From positions 55,872-119,871 of the forward strand of contig JAFUGE010000017.1 in assembly GCA_017469545.1 (NCBI GenBank): a stretch of 64,000 nucleotides of DNA. Reading direction: 5' to 3'. Below, piece after piece: positions 17,025 through 25,923 of the stretch (position 1 is the stretch's first letter; the number at the start of each line of letters is the position of its first letter). Under the pieces are notes generated by a model that saw only the letters and a program-made list of their open reading frames with translations, was not told where the DNA came from and did no database searches. The DNA is from Clostridia bacterium (GTDB lineage Bacteria; Bacillota; Clostridia; TANB77; UBA1234). The position numbers and the translations under genes were made by a program.

Positions 17025-19377
17025 TTTTGTAAAAGACTATGTCGATATTCCTGTTGATTATCACACGCTTGCCGACGATATGACGAATGTTGGTAACGAG
17101 TACGATAGTGCTGAAAAACTTATTAATGCTACTCATTTAGTCATTGGAGAAATTTTAGAGTGCGAGATGCATCCAGATTCAGACCATCTTCACATTTGCA
17201 AGGTAAACGTGGGAAATGAAGTGCTTCAAATTGTTTGTGGAGCTCCTAATGCAAGAGTAGGAATTAAAGTGGTCGTTGCCTTGGTGGGCGCAGAGCTTCC
17301 AGGAGATTTTAAAATTAAGAAGAGTAAAATTCGTGGCGTAGATTCTTTTGGTATGATGTGCTCTTTAGAAGAACTTGGAATTGAACATAAATTCTTAAGA
17401 CCTCAAGACACAGAGGGAATTATTGAACTTGGTGCAGACGCCGTTCCTGGAGAAGACCCAATTAAGTATTTGAAGCTGGACGACGAAGTAATTGATTTTG
17501 AGCTTACTGCCAATCGTGGAGACTTACTTAGCATTTTAGGAATGGCGCACGAGATTGGAGCTATTTATGATAAAGAAGTAAAAGAGATTGACTTATCACA
17601 TAGTGAGGGCCCTAACCATATTGATGGAACATTTCACTTAGATATTGAAACGTCAAATTGTTCTTTGTTCTTAGCCAAGAGAGTGAATAATGTCGTGATC
17701 AAAGAGAGCCCAGAGTGGCTTAGAAATAGACTCATTGCCTCTGGCATTAGGCCGATTAATAATGTGGTAGATATTAGTAACTATGTAATGCTTGAAGTAG
17801 GGCAGCCACTTCACTTCTATGACGCCGATAAATTAGGCGATACACTAGTGGTAAGGCAAGCAAGAAATGACGAGAAATTAACAACGCTAGACGGACAAGA
17901 AAGAACTTTAAATGAAAATGATATCGTCATTGCCAACAAAAATGAGGCAATCGGCCTTGCTGGCGTGATGGGTGGACTTTCTACTGAAGTAACAGAAGAT
18001 ACGAAAAATATTTTGATTGAGTCTGCTATCTTCGACGCTGTTAAGATTAGGCTTACTTCGAAGAAGGTATTAAGAAGCGAAGCAAGCAACAGATTTGAAA
18101 AAGGTTTGGACCCTAACCGTACGTATATGGCAATTGAAAGAAGTTGCCATTTGCTTGAGAAATTGGCAGACGCCGAGATAGTTAGTGGACTAACTATTTA
18201 TGACGAAGCACAAAAAGAAGATAAAAAAATCGACATTACTTTCGAAAAAATTAATCAGGTTTTAGGTATTGAAGTGCCAAGAGAAGAAGTCCTTGGTATC
18301 TTTAGAAGATTAGGATTTAAGGCTACGACAGAGGGAGACGTGGTTAGCGTTTTGGTTCCATCTAGAAGACTTGACATTTCGATTAAAGAGGATTTGATTG
18401 AAGAGGTTGGTCGTATCTATGGGATGGATAAAATCGTGGCAAAACCAATTGTACTTCCATTAAAGACTGGTAGCTATGATAAGGCCAAGAGAAGCGTTCG
18501 AAACAAAATGGTTGATTTAGGATTAAACGAAACGTTAAGCTACGCTTTAATTCCAGAAAAAGAAGTACATAAGTACACGACGGACGAATTTGAAACAGTG
18601 AAAATTTTAGACCCAATGACAGAGGAGAGAAACGCGTTAAGATATAGCTTATTGCCATCATTAAAAATGGTTTATGAGTATAACAAAGCGCGTAACTTAA
18701 AGGATGTTTCTATTTTTGAAATTGGTAAGAGCTTTTACAAGAAAGACGGAAAATATGGCGAGCAGCTAAATTTGGCTGTTTTGATGGTTGGAAATTATAC
18801 GCTTGGACTAAATAAGGAAACGGTTAATTTCTATACGATCAAGGGCATTATGGAAGAACTTCTAGACCATCTTGGTTTTCACGGAAACTATAGCCTAGTG
18901 GTAGAAGACATTCCTACAGAATTACATCCAGGCCAGTCTGCAAGTATTATGATTAGCAAAGAGAAAGTGGGAATCATTGGTAAAGTGCATCCAAATGTTT
19001 CGAAGGACGACATTTACGTATTAGAAGTAAATTTGGAGAAACTGTTAAATGATAGTGTGGACAGCAAACCTATGAAATATAAAGAAATTTCTAAGTTCCC
19101 TAGCGTTGTGAAAGACGTTGCATTTGTCATGAATCAAGAATTGAAGTCAGAAGTAATCGAGGCGGAGATTAAGAAAGCCGGCGGAAAGCTACTTACTGGA
19201 ATTGAAGTTTTCGATGTTTATACGGGCGAAAATGTAGGCGAGAATGAGAAGTCAATTGCGTATAAACTAACCTTTACCAATCCAGAAAGGACGCTTAGCG
19301 ACGAGGAAGTTTTGGCAGTGTTTAATAAGATTATTGAACATGTATCTAATACGTGTAAGGTAAGTATCAGAGCATAA
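17008..19377 (+). CDS. pheT: Phenylalanine-tRNA ligase beta subunit
   Basis: The 789-residue beta subunit contains, in order, an N-terminal tRNA-binding domain (residues 40-150), the B3/B4 editing domain that removes mischarged Tyr, B5 (around 400-470), the catalytic-like core, and a C-terminal FDX-ACB anticodon-binding domain (from FPSVVKDVAFVM). The ATG at 17008 has AGGATGAGG close by, and the conserved start MKLSTNFVKDYV fits. It overlaps pheS by 17 nt. A terminator follows at 19388. Confidence 0.97.
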   Translation: MKLSTNFVKDYVDIPVDYHTLADDMTNVGNEYDSAEKLINATHLVIGEILECEMHPDSDHLHICKVNVGNEVLQIVCGAPNARVGIKVVVALVGAELPGDFKIKKSKIRGVDSFGMMCSLEELGIEHKFLRPQDTEGIIELGADAVPGEDPIKYLKLDDEVIDFELTANRGDLLSILGMAHEIGAIYDKEVKEIDLSHSEGPNHIDGTFHLDIETSNCSLFLAKRVNNVVIKESPEWLRNRLIASGIRPINNVVDISNYVMLEVGQPLHFYDADKLGDTLVVRQARNDEKLTTLDGQERTLNENDIVIANKNEAIGLAGVMGGLSTEVTEDTKNILIESAIFDAVKIRLTSKKVLRSEASNRFEKGLDPNRTYMAIERSCHLLEKLADAEIVSGLTIYDEAQKEDKKIDITFEKINQVLGIEVPREEVLGIFRRLGFKATTEGDVVSVLVPSRRLDISIKEDLIEEVGRIYGMDKIVAKPIVLPLKTGSYDKAKRSVRNKMVDLGLNETLSYALIPEKEVHKYTTDEFETVKILDPMTEERNALRYSLLPSLKMVYEYNKARNLKDVSIFEIGKSFYKKDGKYGEQLNLAVLMVGNYTLGLNKETVNFYTIKGIMEELLDHLGFHGNYSLVVEDIPTELHPGQSASIMISKEKVGIIGKVHPNVSKDDIYVLEVNLEKLLNDSVDSKPMKYKEISKFPSVVKDVAFVMNQELKSEVIEAEIKKAGGKLLTGIEVFDVYTGENVGENEKSIAYKLTFTNPERTLSDEEVLAVFNKIIEHVSNTCKVSIRA

Positions 19378-19387
19378 ATGAGAAGAA

Positions 19388-19414
19388 ATGGCGGCCGTTG
19401 GCCGCTATTTTTTT
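19388..19414 (+). terminator. Intrinsic terminator of pheST
   Basis: GGCGGCC pairs with GGCCGCT around GTT, followed by a T run. Confidence 0.85.
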
Positions 19415-19435
19415 GTAACATTTTTCAAGTTTCAC

Positions 19436-19464
19436 TTGCTATTTTATGTTAACAATGGTATAAT
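19436..19464 (+). promoter_or_regulatory. Promoter for the three-gene orphan operon
   Basis: TTGCTA, 17-nt spacer, TATAAT. The leader to the first ATG is about 105 nt. Confidence 0.7.
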
Positions 19465-19576
19465 ATCAATGTATGTGAAAGCATTTTATATAAAACAACC
19501 TCCGTTTTCCGCGGCGAAATTTCGCTGCGTTGACATATACTTCTTTGGCAATCACAACGAAAAGGAGAGAAGAAAA

Positions 19577-19978
19577 ATGAATATCGACAAGTTGCTTAAT
19601 TCTCAAATTATGAGCCTTACCACGGACGAACTGGCCATCATGCCAAAGCTGATTTCTCTGGCAAAAGAAGCACAAGATGCGGCGAAGCTGGTGCGTGAAA
19701 GTATCAGTTTCAAAATCGGCGAGGAAAGAGCCGAAGTTTATCGCGACCGCGATGGAAACAACTTCGAGTACGTCACTGTGCAAGGCGTATGGCAGGCCCG
19801 CTATCTGCATCAAAAATACGATATTCTCTGTGATGCGGAATCTATTTTTAAGCTTTATACCCATGCATATCTCTACGAGGTATCCAAGGATATGAACCTT
19901 TACGAAGAGTCCCTTATCGCGGGATACTTCAAAAGCTTTATTCATAGGCTCGCCCGTGCAGCAGAGGAGGGCGTATGA
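19577..19978 (+). CDS. Orphan protein, 133 residues
   Basis: AAAGGAGAG lies 8 nt before the ATG at 19577. The frame is open further upstream, but that part covers the promoter. The protein is mainly helical and charged (MNIDKLLNSQIM, then a long helix to residue 45), with no membrane segment and few cysteines. No family is recognised. It overlaps the next gene by the ATGA pattern. Codon use in this three-gene set is richer in G/C-ending codons than in pheST or der, suggesting that the set is of foreign origin. Confidence 0.7.
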   Translation: MNIDKLLNSQIMSLTTDELAIMPKLISLAKEAQDAAKLVRESISFKIGEERAEVYRDRDGNNFEYVTVQGVWQARYLHQKYDILCDAESIFKLYTHAYLYEVSKDMNLYEESLIAGYFKSFIHRLARAAEEGV

Positions 19979-20253
19979 AAGATAAGGTCGTTTGCAAGTC
20001 GTGTGGTGCCATTTTAGGCACCATTCACGACGACCCATCCTACCATTACCAGCAGGGATGTCCAATCTTCGAACCAAATCGAAAATTGGTATTTTGGGGT
20101 AAGAACGCTACTTTTCTGGGGCAAGATGTTGCCCTATGCGAAACGTGCGATTCCAAGTACCTGGTTCAATTTGACGACTTCGGTTTCCCGACGCTGACGA
20201 ACATGTCCGTTGTCAGGTTAAAAAGAAAAAAAGCTTTGACAACTGAGCGATAA
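19975..20253 (+). CDS. Small zinc-ribbon-like orphan protein, 92 residues
   Basis: Starts inside the previous stop (ATGA). Two Cys pairs, CKSCG at residues 7-11 and CETC near 56, with a further C and H in between (HYQQGC), suggest one metal site. The protein is otherwise polar with aromatic residues and a basic tail (RLKRKK). It is probably made with the preceding gene product. No family is recognised; nucleic-acid binding is possible but not shown. Confidence 0.65.
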   Translation: MKDKVVCKSCGAILGTIHDDPSYHYQQGCPIFEPNRKLVFWGKNATFLGQDVALCETCDSKYLVQFDDFGFPTLTNMSVVRLKRKKALTTER

Positions 20254-20298
20254 TCTGGTTTGATAATTAGGCAACTAAAAAAATTTAGGAGGGTATTT

Positions 20299-20592
20299 AT
20301 GGCTATTGTTGCAGTTTCTCGCAAGCAGTATTTGGAAGATGTTTTGCGGATTAATCCCAATAAGGAGGAGCGATACTTAAAGACAATGGCAAAGTACGAA
20401 GAGGATTGGTGGAATTCCAGCGATCCGAAAAAAATTGCGAAATTTCAACTTGACGAGCCCGTGTTGCTCGTTAGACTGGCCGTACTCCAAGATGCACTAG
20501 AGAAAGTGCTGAGGCGTGCAGTGAGTTGCAGCGAACTTCACTCCAGCAATGAAGCTTTGAAAGCAGAAGTTGCAACAGCTCTGAAAGCTTAA
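20299..20592 (+). CDS. Orphan protein, 97 residues
   Basis: ATG 20299 has AGGAGGG at good spacing; a start 39 nt earlier lacks one. The protein is helical (KQYLEDVLRINPNKEE, then LVRLAVLQDALEKVLRR) and acid/base-rich, with a single Cys. It is the last gene of the orphan set, closed by a terminator at 20597-20629. No family recognised. Confidence 0.65.
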   Translation: MAIVAVSRKQYLEDVLRINPNKEERYLKTMAKYEEDWWNSSDPKKIAKFQLDEPVLLVRLAVLQDALEKVLRRAVSCSELHSSNEALKAEVATALKA

Positions 20593-20596
20593 GTTT

Positions 20597-20629
20597 AAAG
20601 CGCTTACCAAGAATTTGGTAGGCGCTTTT
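20597..20629 (+). terminator. Intrinsic terminator of the orphan operon
   Basis: AAGCGCTTACCAA pairs with TTGGTAGGCGCTT, followed by a short T run. Confidence 0.8.
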
Positions 20630-20644
20630 GCTGTCATGCGCATT

Positions 20645-20712
20645 TTCGGCGTCGCCCAAAACGCGCATTCTGGCAGAAATTGGAAAGATGCGCGTTTTCG
20701 GGGTGGCGGAAA
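20645..20712. repeat. Large GC-rich inverted repeat
   Basis: AAAACGCGCAT and ATGCGCGTTTT are exact complements about 20 nt apart, and the flanks CGCC/GGCG extend the stem. A further ATGCGCATTTTCGG copy lies at 20636. It is unlike the REP family and lies in the 208-nt gap before der. Function unknown. Confidence 0.6.
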
Positions 20713-20752
20713 AGTGATCATTTTTGATTCAGTGCCCTCTGTAACGTTTGTA

Positions 20753-20781
20753 TTGACTTTTTCCTGTTTTTTATGTAAAAT
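20753..20781 (+). promoter_or_regulatory. Promoter of der
   Basis: TTGACT, 17-nt spacer, TAAAAT, 20 nt before the ATG. Confidence 0.75.
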
Positions 20782-20800
20782 AGAATGCGAGGTGAAAAAA

Positions 20801-22135
20801 ATGGCTAAACCAATTGTTGCTTTGATTGGAAGACCAAATGTAGGCAAATCTACATTTTTTAATTATATGATTGGCGAAAGAAAATCGATTGTGGAGGATA
20901 CGCCTGGCGTAACGAGAGATAGAATTTACGCAGATACTGAATGGAATGGCAGAAAGTTTACGCTCATTGATACTGGCGGTATTGAAGTTGCTTCACAAGA
21001 CGAAATTCTTACGCAAATGCGTACGCAGGCGGAAATCGCAATGGAAATGGCCGATGTGATTATCTTTCTAACGGATATCAAACAAGGCGTGACTGCAGAC
21101 GATTATGATGTCGCTACAATGCTTAGAAAAACTGGCAAACCGATTGTTTTGGTATGCAATAAAGCAGACAAAATCGGCTCTACACCAGACGAGTTGTACG
21201 AATTCTACAACTTAGGACTGGGAGACCCGCTTCCTATATCAGCTTTGAATGAGCTTGGCGCAGGCGATGTTTTGGACGCGATTGTGGAAAAATTCCCGGA
21301 GGAAGTGGCGTCTGACGACGATAATGAGTATATTCACGTGGCGGTTATTGGCAAGCCAAACGCCGGCAAATCTTCTTTGATTAATAAGATTCTAGGCGAA
21401 AACAGACTCATTGTGTCTGACATTGCTGGCACGACCAGGGACTCCATTGATACGAAGTTTGAAAACAAGCAGGGAAAGTACGTCTTTATTGATACTGCTG
21501 GAATTCGTAGAAAGAGTAAAATTGAAGAAAATATTGAGAAATACAGTATTATCCGTGCTTTAAGTGCCATTGATAAGGCGGATGTTTGCGTATTAGTGAT
21601 TGATGCTACTCAAGGCGTTACAGACCAAGACACGAAGATTGCCGGAGAAGCGCACGAAGCTGGCAAAGGCGTCATTATCTTGGTAAATAAATGGGATGCC
21701 GTTGATAAAGAAACTGGCTCGTTAGAAAACTATAAAAAGGATGTGTATACCAAACTTGCGTATTTAACATATGCGCCAATTCTTTTTGTATCGGCAAAGA
21801 CAGGACAAAGAGTGGACAAACTTTTTCCGCTGATTAATTCTGTCAATGAACAAAATGCTATGAGAGTCAAGACGAGCGCACTAAATGATGTTATGAACGA
21901 AGCTGTTACGCTTGTACAGCCACCTAGTGATAAAGGCAGAAGACTAAAGATATATTATGCCACACAGGCTTCTACAAGGCCGCCAACATTTGTGGTATTT
22001 TGCAATAGCGAGAAATTGTTCCATTTTTCTTACAAGAGATATATTGAAAATCAACTTCGCAAGAATTTTGGTTTTGAGGGAACACCGGTTAGGATTATTG
22101 TGAGAGAAAAAACGAAAGAAGATAAATTAGTGTAG
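20801..22135 (+). CDS. der: Ribosome-associated GTPase Der (EngA)
   Basis: Der has two tandem GTPase domains and assists 50S ribosome assembly. G1 motifs are GRPNVGKST (residues 9-17) and GKPNAGKSS (near 180); G3 motifs DTGG and DTAG and the NKxD motifs (NKAD, NKWD) follow in each. A C-terminal KH-like domain ends the 444 residues. ATG 20801 has GAGGTGA; the frame is open far upstream but that part is non-coding. The stop TAG is the end of the GTAG of a REP-like palindrome. Confidence 0.96.
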   Translation: MAKPIVALIGRPNVGKSTFFNYMIGERKSIVEDTPGVTRDRIYADTEWNGRKFTLIDTGGIEVASQDEILTQMRTQAEIAMEMADVIIFLTDIKQGVTADDYDVATMLRKTGKPIVLVCNKADKIGSTPDELYEFYNLGLGDPLPISALNELGAGDVLDAIVEKFPEEVASDDDNEYIHVAVIGKPNAGKSSLINKILGENRLIVSDIAGTTRDSIDTKFENKQGKYVFIDTAGIRRKSKIEENIEKYSIIRALSAIDKADVCVLVIDATQGVTDQDTKIAGEAHEAGKGVIILVNKWDAVDKETGSLENYKKDVYTKLAYLTYAPILFVSAKTGQRVDKLFPLINSVNEQNAMRVKTSALNDVMNEAVTLVQPPSDKGRRLKIYYATQASTRPPTFVVFCNSEKLFHFSYKRYIENQLRKNFGFEGTPVRIIVREKTKEDKLV

Positions 22136-22186
22136 AGGCTGCGTATCACGCAGCCCGTTTTTTATATATCACCACGCTGCCTACAT
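22132..22186. repeat. REP-like palindrome with a decayed inverted partner
   Basis: GTAG plus AGGCTGCG-N5-CGCAGCCC at 22132-22156, with swapped arm bases that keep pairing, then a degenerate inverted half (ACGCTGCCTAC) at 22174-22184. The first unit supplies the der stop codon. Confidence 0.75.
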
Positions 22187-22193
22187 TTTTTTC

Positions 22194-22222
22194 TTGTATG
22201 TTTTTGAGATGTGTAATATAAT
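22194..22222 (+). promoter_or_regulatory. Promoter of plsY
   Basis: TTGTAT, 17-nt spacer, TATAAT, 35 nt before the plsY ATG. Confidence 0.6.
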
Positions 22223-22256
22223 GACAATATATATTTTTAACAGAGGAGGAAGTTTT

Positions 22257-22925
22257 ATGGTTTGGCAATTAATTGTAATAGCCATTATGGCTTATTTATT
22301 AGGAAGTATTAATTTGTCTATTATTCTTAGCAAGGCAATGGGCAAGGGAGATATACGTGAGCAAGGAAGTGGCAATGCAGGTACCACCAATACGTTAAGA
22401 GTTCTTGGCGTAGGGCCAGCAATTGTTGTATTAATTTTTGATATTCTAAAGGCGGTTGGAGCTGTTTTTCTTGGAAAATTAATTATCAAATTAGGGCAGG
22501 CGCCGAATATGGATCTTTCGATTTATCGAGATTTAGCAATGGCACTTAGTGGGCTATTTGTAATCTTGGGACATAATTTTCCAATCTATTTTGGATTTAG
22601 AGGTGGCAAAGGAATTGCACCATCTCTTGGCGTGATTTTGGCGATTGAATGGGAATTTGGCCTTATTTGTCTTGTATTCTGGGCTATTTTAGTATTGATT
22701 ACCAGAATGGTTTCGATTGGCTCTGTAATGGCTTGTATTTTGTATCCTGTTTTGGTTTTGGTAAAGGGCGAAGCGTTTAGTAATCGCTGGCTATATTTGT
22801 TGTTTGCAGTTCTTATTGCGCTTCTTGCAATTTATAGACATAGGGAAAACATTAAGCGTATTTATGCAGGAACGGAGAATAAGCTTTGGAAGACGAAAGC
22901 GGAGAAGAGAGCGGAATTAAAATAA
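22257..22925 (+). CDS. plsY: Acyl-phosphate:glycerol-3-phosphate acyltransferase
   Basis: PlsY transfers an acyl group from acyl phosphate to glycerol 3-phosphate, the first step of phospholipid synthesis. The 222-residue protein is hydrophobic with about five membrane helices and shows the family motifs GSGNAGTTNTLR (near residue 37) and GHNFPIYFGFRGGKG (near 103). ATG 22257 has GAGGAGGAAG; an in-frame start 63 nt upstream covers the promoter. It precedes gpsA, which makes its substrate. Confidence 0.95.
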   Translation: MVWQLIVIAIMAYLLGSINLSIILSKAMGKGDIREQGSGNAGTTNTLRVLGVGPAIVVLIFDILKAVGAVFLGKLIIKLGQAPNMDLSIYRDLAMALSGLFVILGHNFPIYFGFRGGKGIAPSLGVILAIEWEFGLICLVFWAILVLITRMVSIGSVMACILYPVLVLVKGEAFSNRWLYLLFAVLIALLAIYRHRENIKRIYAGTENKLWKTKAEKRAELK

Positions 22926-22938
22926 AATGAGAGTTATC

Positions 22939-23009
22939 GGGCAGCGTAATACGCTGCCCCTACAATATATTACGTATCAATCTGTAGGGTGCGGCGTAAT
23001 ACGCCGCCC
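22939..23009. repeat. Inverted pair of REP-like palindromes (BIME-like)
   Basis: A CTAC-ended unit (22939-22963) faces a GTAG unit (22984-23009) with GGCG-rich arms and one inserted base after GTAGGG. It lies between plsY and gpsA. Confidence 0.85.
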
Positions 23010-23033
23010 GCAAATAAACGATAGGAGGATATT

Positions 23034-24023
23034 ATGAAAAACATTGCAGTAATCGGCAGTGGCAGTTGGGGCATTGCACTAGCACTTCTTTTACATCGAA
23101 ATGGGCATCATATCAAGATTTGGTCCTATAGTGCAGACGAGGCAAGAAGCATTAACGAAGATAAAAAATGTTTATTGCTTCCAGGCGTGGATATGCCTGA
23201 GGACTTTGTTTGCTATACTTCTTTAGAAGAGACCATGAAAGGGGCAGAAATTGTGCTCATGGTTACGCCATCTAGTGCTATTAGAACCACGCTCAATAAT
23301 TTAAAACCATTTGTCACAGAAAATCAAACTTTTGTATTATGTTCGAAGGGAATGGAGCCAGATACGCAAAAGGTTTATACTGATGTGATTAGTGAAATAT
23401 TGCCGGAAGTAAAAGTGGCCGCATTATCTGGCCCAAGCCACGCAGAAGAAGTCTCGCAAAATATTCCTACTGCCGTCGTGATTGCAGCTAATGAAGAAGA
23501 GACGGCCAATGAATTGCAAAACATTTTTTCTAGCGATACTTTTCGTGTTTATACTAGCACTGATTTGTATGGTGTTGAACTTGGCGGCTCTTTAAAAAAT
23601 ATTATTGCACTATCTTGTGGTATTGCTGTTGGCCTTGGCTATGGGGATAATACGATTGCGGCTTTAATTACAAGAGGATTACTTGAAATTTCAAGGCTTG
23701 GCACAATTACCGGTGCAAAACAAGAGACATTTTATGGGCTAACTGGTCTGGGAGATTTGTTTGTTACTTGTGCCAGCAAACATAGCAGAAATAGAAAATG
23801 CGGCATTTTGATTGGACAAGGAAAGAGCGCAGAAGAGGCGAAAGCCGAAGTTGGTATGGTCGTAGAGGGGATTAGCGCCTTGGAAGGGGCTTATGCTATG
23901 ATTCAAAAGCATCAAGTATATGCGCCAATTATTTCTGAAGTGTATGATGTGGTGAAGAATGGTAAATCGCCACAAGAAGCAACGCTTAATTTAGTCACTA
24001 AGGGGAAAAAGGCAGAATTTTAA
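23034..24023 (+). CDS. gpsA: Glycerol-3-phosphate dehydrogenase (NAD(P)+)
   Basis: GpsA reduces dihydroxyacetone phosphate to sn-glycerol 3-phosphate. IGSGSWGIALA at residues 6-16 is the dinucleotide fold; SGPSHAEEV near 137, the LGGSLKNIIAL catalytic-lysine motif near 183, and YGLTGLGDLFVTC near 233 are family signatures. At 329 residues the length is normal. AGGAGG precedes the ATG. Together with plsY it supplies early phospholipid synthesis. Confidence 0.96.
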   Translation: MKNIAVIGSGSWGIALALLLHRNGHHIKIWSYSADEARSINEDKKCLLLPGVDMPEDFVCYTSLEETMKGAEIVLMVTPSSAIRTTLNNLKPFVTENQTFVLCSKGMEPDTQKVYTDVISEILPEVKVAALSGPSHAEEVSQNIPTAVVIAANEEETANELQNIFSSDTFRVYTSTDLYGVELGGSLKNIIALSCGIAVGLGYGDNTIAALITRGLLEISRLGTITGAKQETFYGLTGLGDLFVTCASKHSRNRKCGILIGQGKSAEEAKAEVGMVVEGISALEGAYAMIQKHQVYAPIISEVYDVVKNGKSPQEATLNLVTKGKKAEF

Positions 24024-24033
24024 ATCTGGTTGC

Positions 24034-24058
24034 GGGCAGCGTGATACGCTGCTCCTAC
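24034..24058 (-). repeat. REP-like palindrome, CTAC orientation
   Basis: GGGCAGCG-N5-CGCTGCTC then CTAC, which supplies the stop codon of the minus-strand gene ending at 24055. Confidence 0.8.
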
Positions 24059-24339
24059 AATTCATTGCGATAATAAATATATTTGACGAATTCGTTGATA
24101 TTTTCGTCATTGATTACCGCTTCTAATTCAGGCATAGAAATATGCACTTGCATATGGTATTTGTCGTTGTTATCAATGGCGGTTGTCACCAAGTCCAAAC
24201 ATTCAAGGGGAGAATGACACATAAGGCTCCATTTGAATGTTTCTTTTTGAATATTCATATTTTTTTCGTAATATGTACTTAAAAAGCGATTTAGCTCTTC
24301 TTTTTGGTTGGTAATTAAGCTAACTGTAATCCTATCCAT
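24055..24339 (-). CDS. Small protein of unknown function, 94 residues
   Basis: ATG at 24339 has AGAGGTG 6 nt upstream; the frame is open further up through a promoter-like region. The protein starts MDRITVSLITNQKEELNRFL and alternates predicted strands and helices, like a compact alpha/beta fold of ferredoxin-like size; it has two cysteines (LMCHSPLECLD). No family recognised. It is one of only two minus-strand genes in the left half of the window and is divergent from proS. Its TAG stop is provided by the CTAC end of a REP-like element. Confidence 0.65.
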   Translation of the reverse strand: MDRITVSLITNQKEELNRFLSTYYEKNMNIQKETFKWSLMCHSPLECLDLVTTAIDNNDKYHMQVHISMPELEAVINDENINEFVKYIYYRNEL

Positions 24340-24410
24340 AGCAGCACCTCTTATTAATATTATATGATGGATTTTGTGTGAATTCAAATGTAATATATGG
24401 TAAATAAAGA

Positions 24411-24439
24411 TTGCTATTTGTGGACTTTTGGTATATAAT
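24411..24439 (+). promoter_or_regulatory. Promoter of proS-aspS
   Basis: TTGCTA, 17-nt spacer, TATAAT, 40 nt before proS. No T-box is present here, unlike for pheST. Confidence 0.75.
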
Positions 24440-24479
24440 TGTGGCATATTAAATTTACCAGAAAGGGAAGGGATTTAAA

Positions 24480-25910
24480 ATGAAGAACAAAGCTATCACA
24501 TCAAGAGACGTAGATTTTGCAAAGTGGTATGACGATGTTATCAAAGCTGCAAAGCTTGCCACTTATTCCAGTGTAAAAGGATGTGTAGTCATAGAGCCCA
24601 ATGGGTATGCGATCTGGGAAAATATTCAAAGAGCATTAGACGATATGTTTAAAGAAACTGGACACAGAAATATGTACTTACCTGTATTTATTCCAGAGAG
24701 CTTATTAAATAGAGAAAAAGAGCACGTAGAAGGATTTGCTCCTGAAGTTGCGTGGGTAACGCACGGGGGAAGCAAAGAGTTAGAAGAGAGGATGTGTGTA
24801 CGTCCTACTTCTGAGACGTTATTTTGCGAATATTATGCCAATGCGATTACTTCTTATAGAGATTTGCCGATGTTATATAATCAATGGTGTAATGTTGTAA
24901 GATGGGAGAAAGAAACAAGGCCTTTCTTGCGTTCTAGAGAATTCTTATGGCAAGAAGGGCACACGATGCACGAGACCGCTCAAGACGCCGAAGAAGAAAC
25001 ACTTAGAATGCTAAATATTTATAAAAAATTATTTGAGGATTACTTAGCGATTCCTGTCATTGTCGGTAAGAAAACAGAAAAAGAGAAATTTGCCGGCGCA
25101 GAATATACCTATACGGTTGAGGCCCTAATGCATAATGGCGTTGCGCTTCAATCTGGCACATCACATTATTTTGGCCAAAAATTTACTAAGGCGTTTGACG
25201 TTAAATTTACAAATAGAAATAATGAATTGGAATATGCCTACCAAACATCTTGGGGTGTTTCAACGAGAATGATTGGTGGTCTCATTATGGTTCATAGTGA
25301 CGACAATGGTTTAGTCTTACCACCAAGAATTGCGCCAAGACAAGTTGTTATCGTGCCTATCGGAAGCGACGAAAACGTACTTGCCAAAGCCAATGAATTA
25401 ATGCAGGCACTAAAAGAAAAAGGCATTAGAGTCTATATTGACAATAGCGAAAAATCGCCAGGATTCAAATTTGCTGAGCACGAGACAAATGGTATTCCAG
25501 TAAGAATTGAAGTAGGGCCTAAGGATTTAGAGGCTGGTCAATTAGTTCTTGCAAGACGTGATACAAGAGAAAAAATGACGGTTGCAAGTAATATTGATAT
25601 TGCCGCATATGTGTTGGAACTATTAGATACGATTCATAACGATATGTTTGCTGCAGCGAAAGCAAGAAGAGATGCACAAACTTATACAGCAACCAATATG
25701 AAAGAAGTAGAAGAGATCATGACAAATCACCCAGGCTTTGTCAAGGCAATGTGGTGTGGCGACGAAGAATGCGAACTAAAAATGAAAGAAATCAGAGGTA
25801 CAAAGTCAAGATGCATTCCATTCGAAAACGAGCAAGAGCATATATCGGATACTTGTGTATGTTGCGGCAAGCCAGCAAAGACAATGGTTGTTTGGGGAAT
25901 ACAGTATTAA
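24480..25910 (+). CDS. proS: Proline-tRNA ligase, archaeal/eukaryote-like type
   Basis: Class II synthetase of 476 residues. It lacks the editing insertion of the usual bacterial ProRS and instead has the compact type: [17 protein letters not shown] near residue 38, [15 protein letters not shown] near 105, the motif-2 stretch around [22 protein letters not shown], and an anticodon-binding domain. The C-terminal zinc-type domain ([15 protein letters not shown], final aromatic VVWGIQY) is typical of the archaeal/eukaryotic form, found in some Clostridia. AAGGGAAGGG lies 8 nt upstream. Followed by aspS after 13 nt. Confidence 0.95.
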   Translation: MKNKAITSRDVDFAKWYDDVIKAAKLATYSSVKGCVVIEPNGYAIWENIQRALDDMFKETGHRNMYLPVFIPESLLNREKEHVEGFAPEVAWVTHGGSKELEERMCVRPTSETLFCEYYANAITSYRDLPMLYNQWCNVVRWEKETRPFLRSREFLWQEGHTMHETAQDAEEETLRMLNIYKKLFEDYLAIPVIVGKKTEKEKFAGAEYTYTVEALMHNGVALQSGTSHYFGQKFTKAFDVKFTNRNNELEYAYQTSWGVSTRMIGGLIMVHSDDNGLVLPPRIAPRQVVIVPIGSDENVLAKANELMQALKEKGIRVYIDNSEKSPGFKFAEHETNGIPVRIEVGPKDLEAGQLVLARRDTREKMTVASNIDIAAYVLELLDTIHNDMFAAAKARRDAQTYTATNMKEVEEIMTNHPGFVKAMWCGDEECELKMKEIRGTKSRCIPFENEQEHISDTCVCCGKPAKTMVVWGIQY

Positions 25911-25923
25911 GGAGGAGACAAAT

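Noticed and set aside
19466..20077. Long minus-strand frame of 203 codons
   Set aside because: It is antisense to two well-signalled plus-strand genes and its composition is that of a shadow frame.
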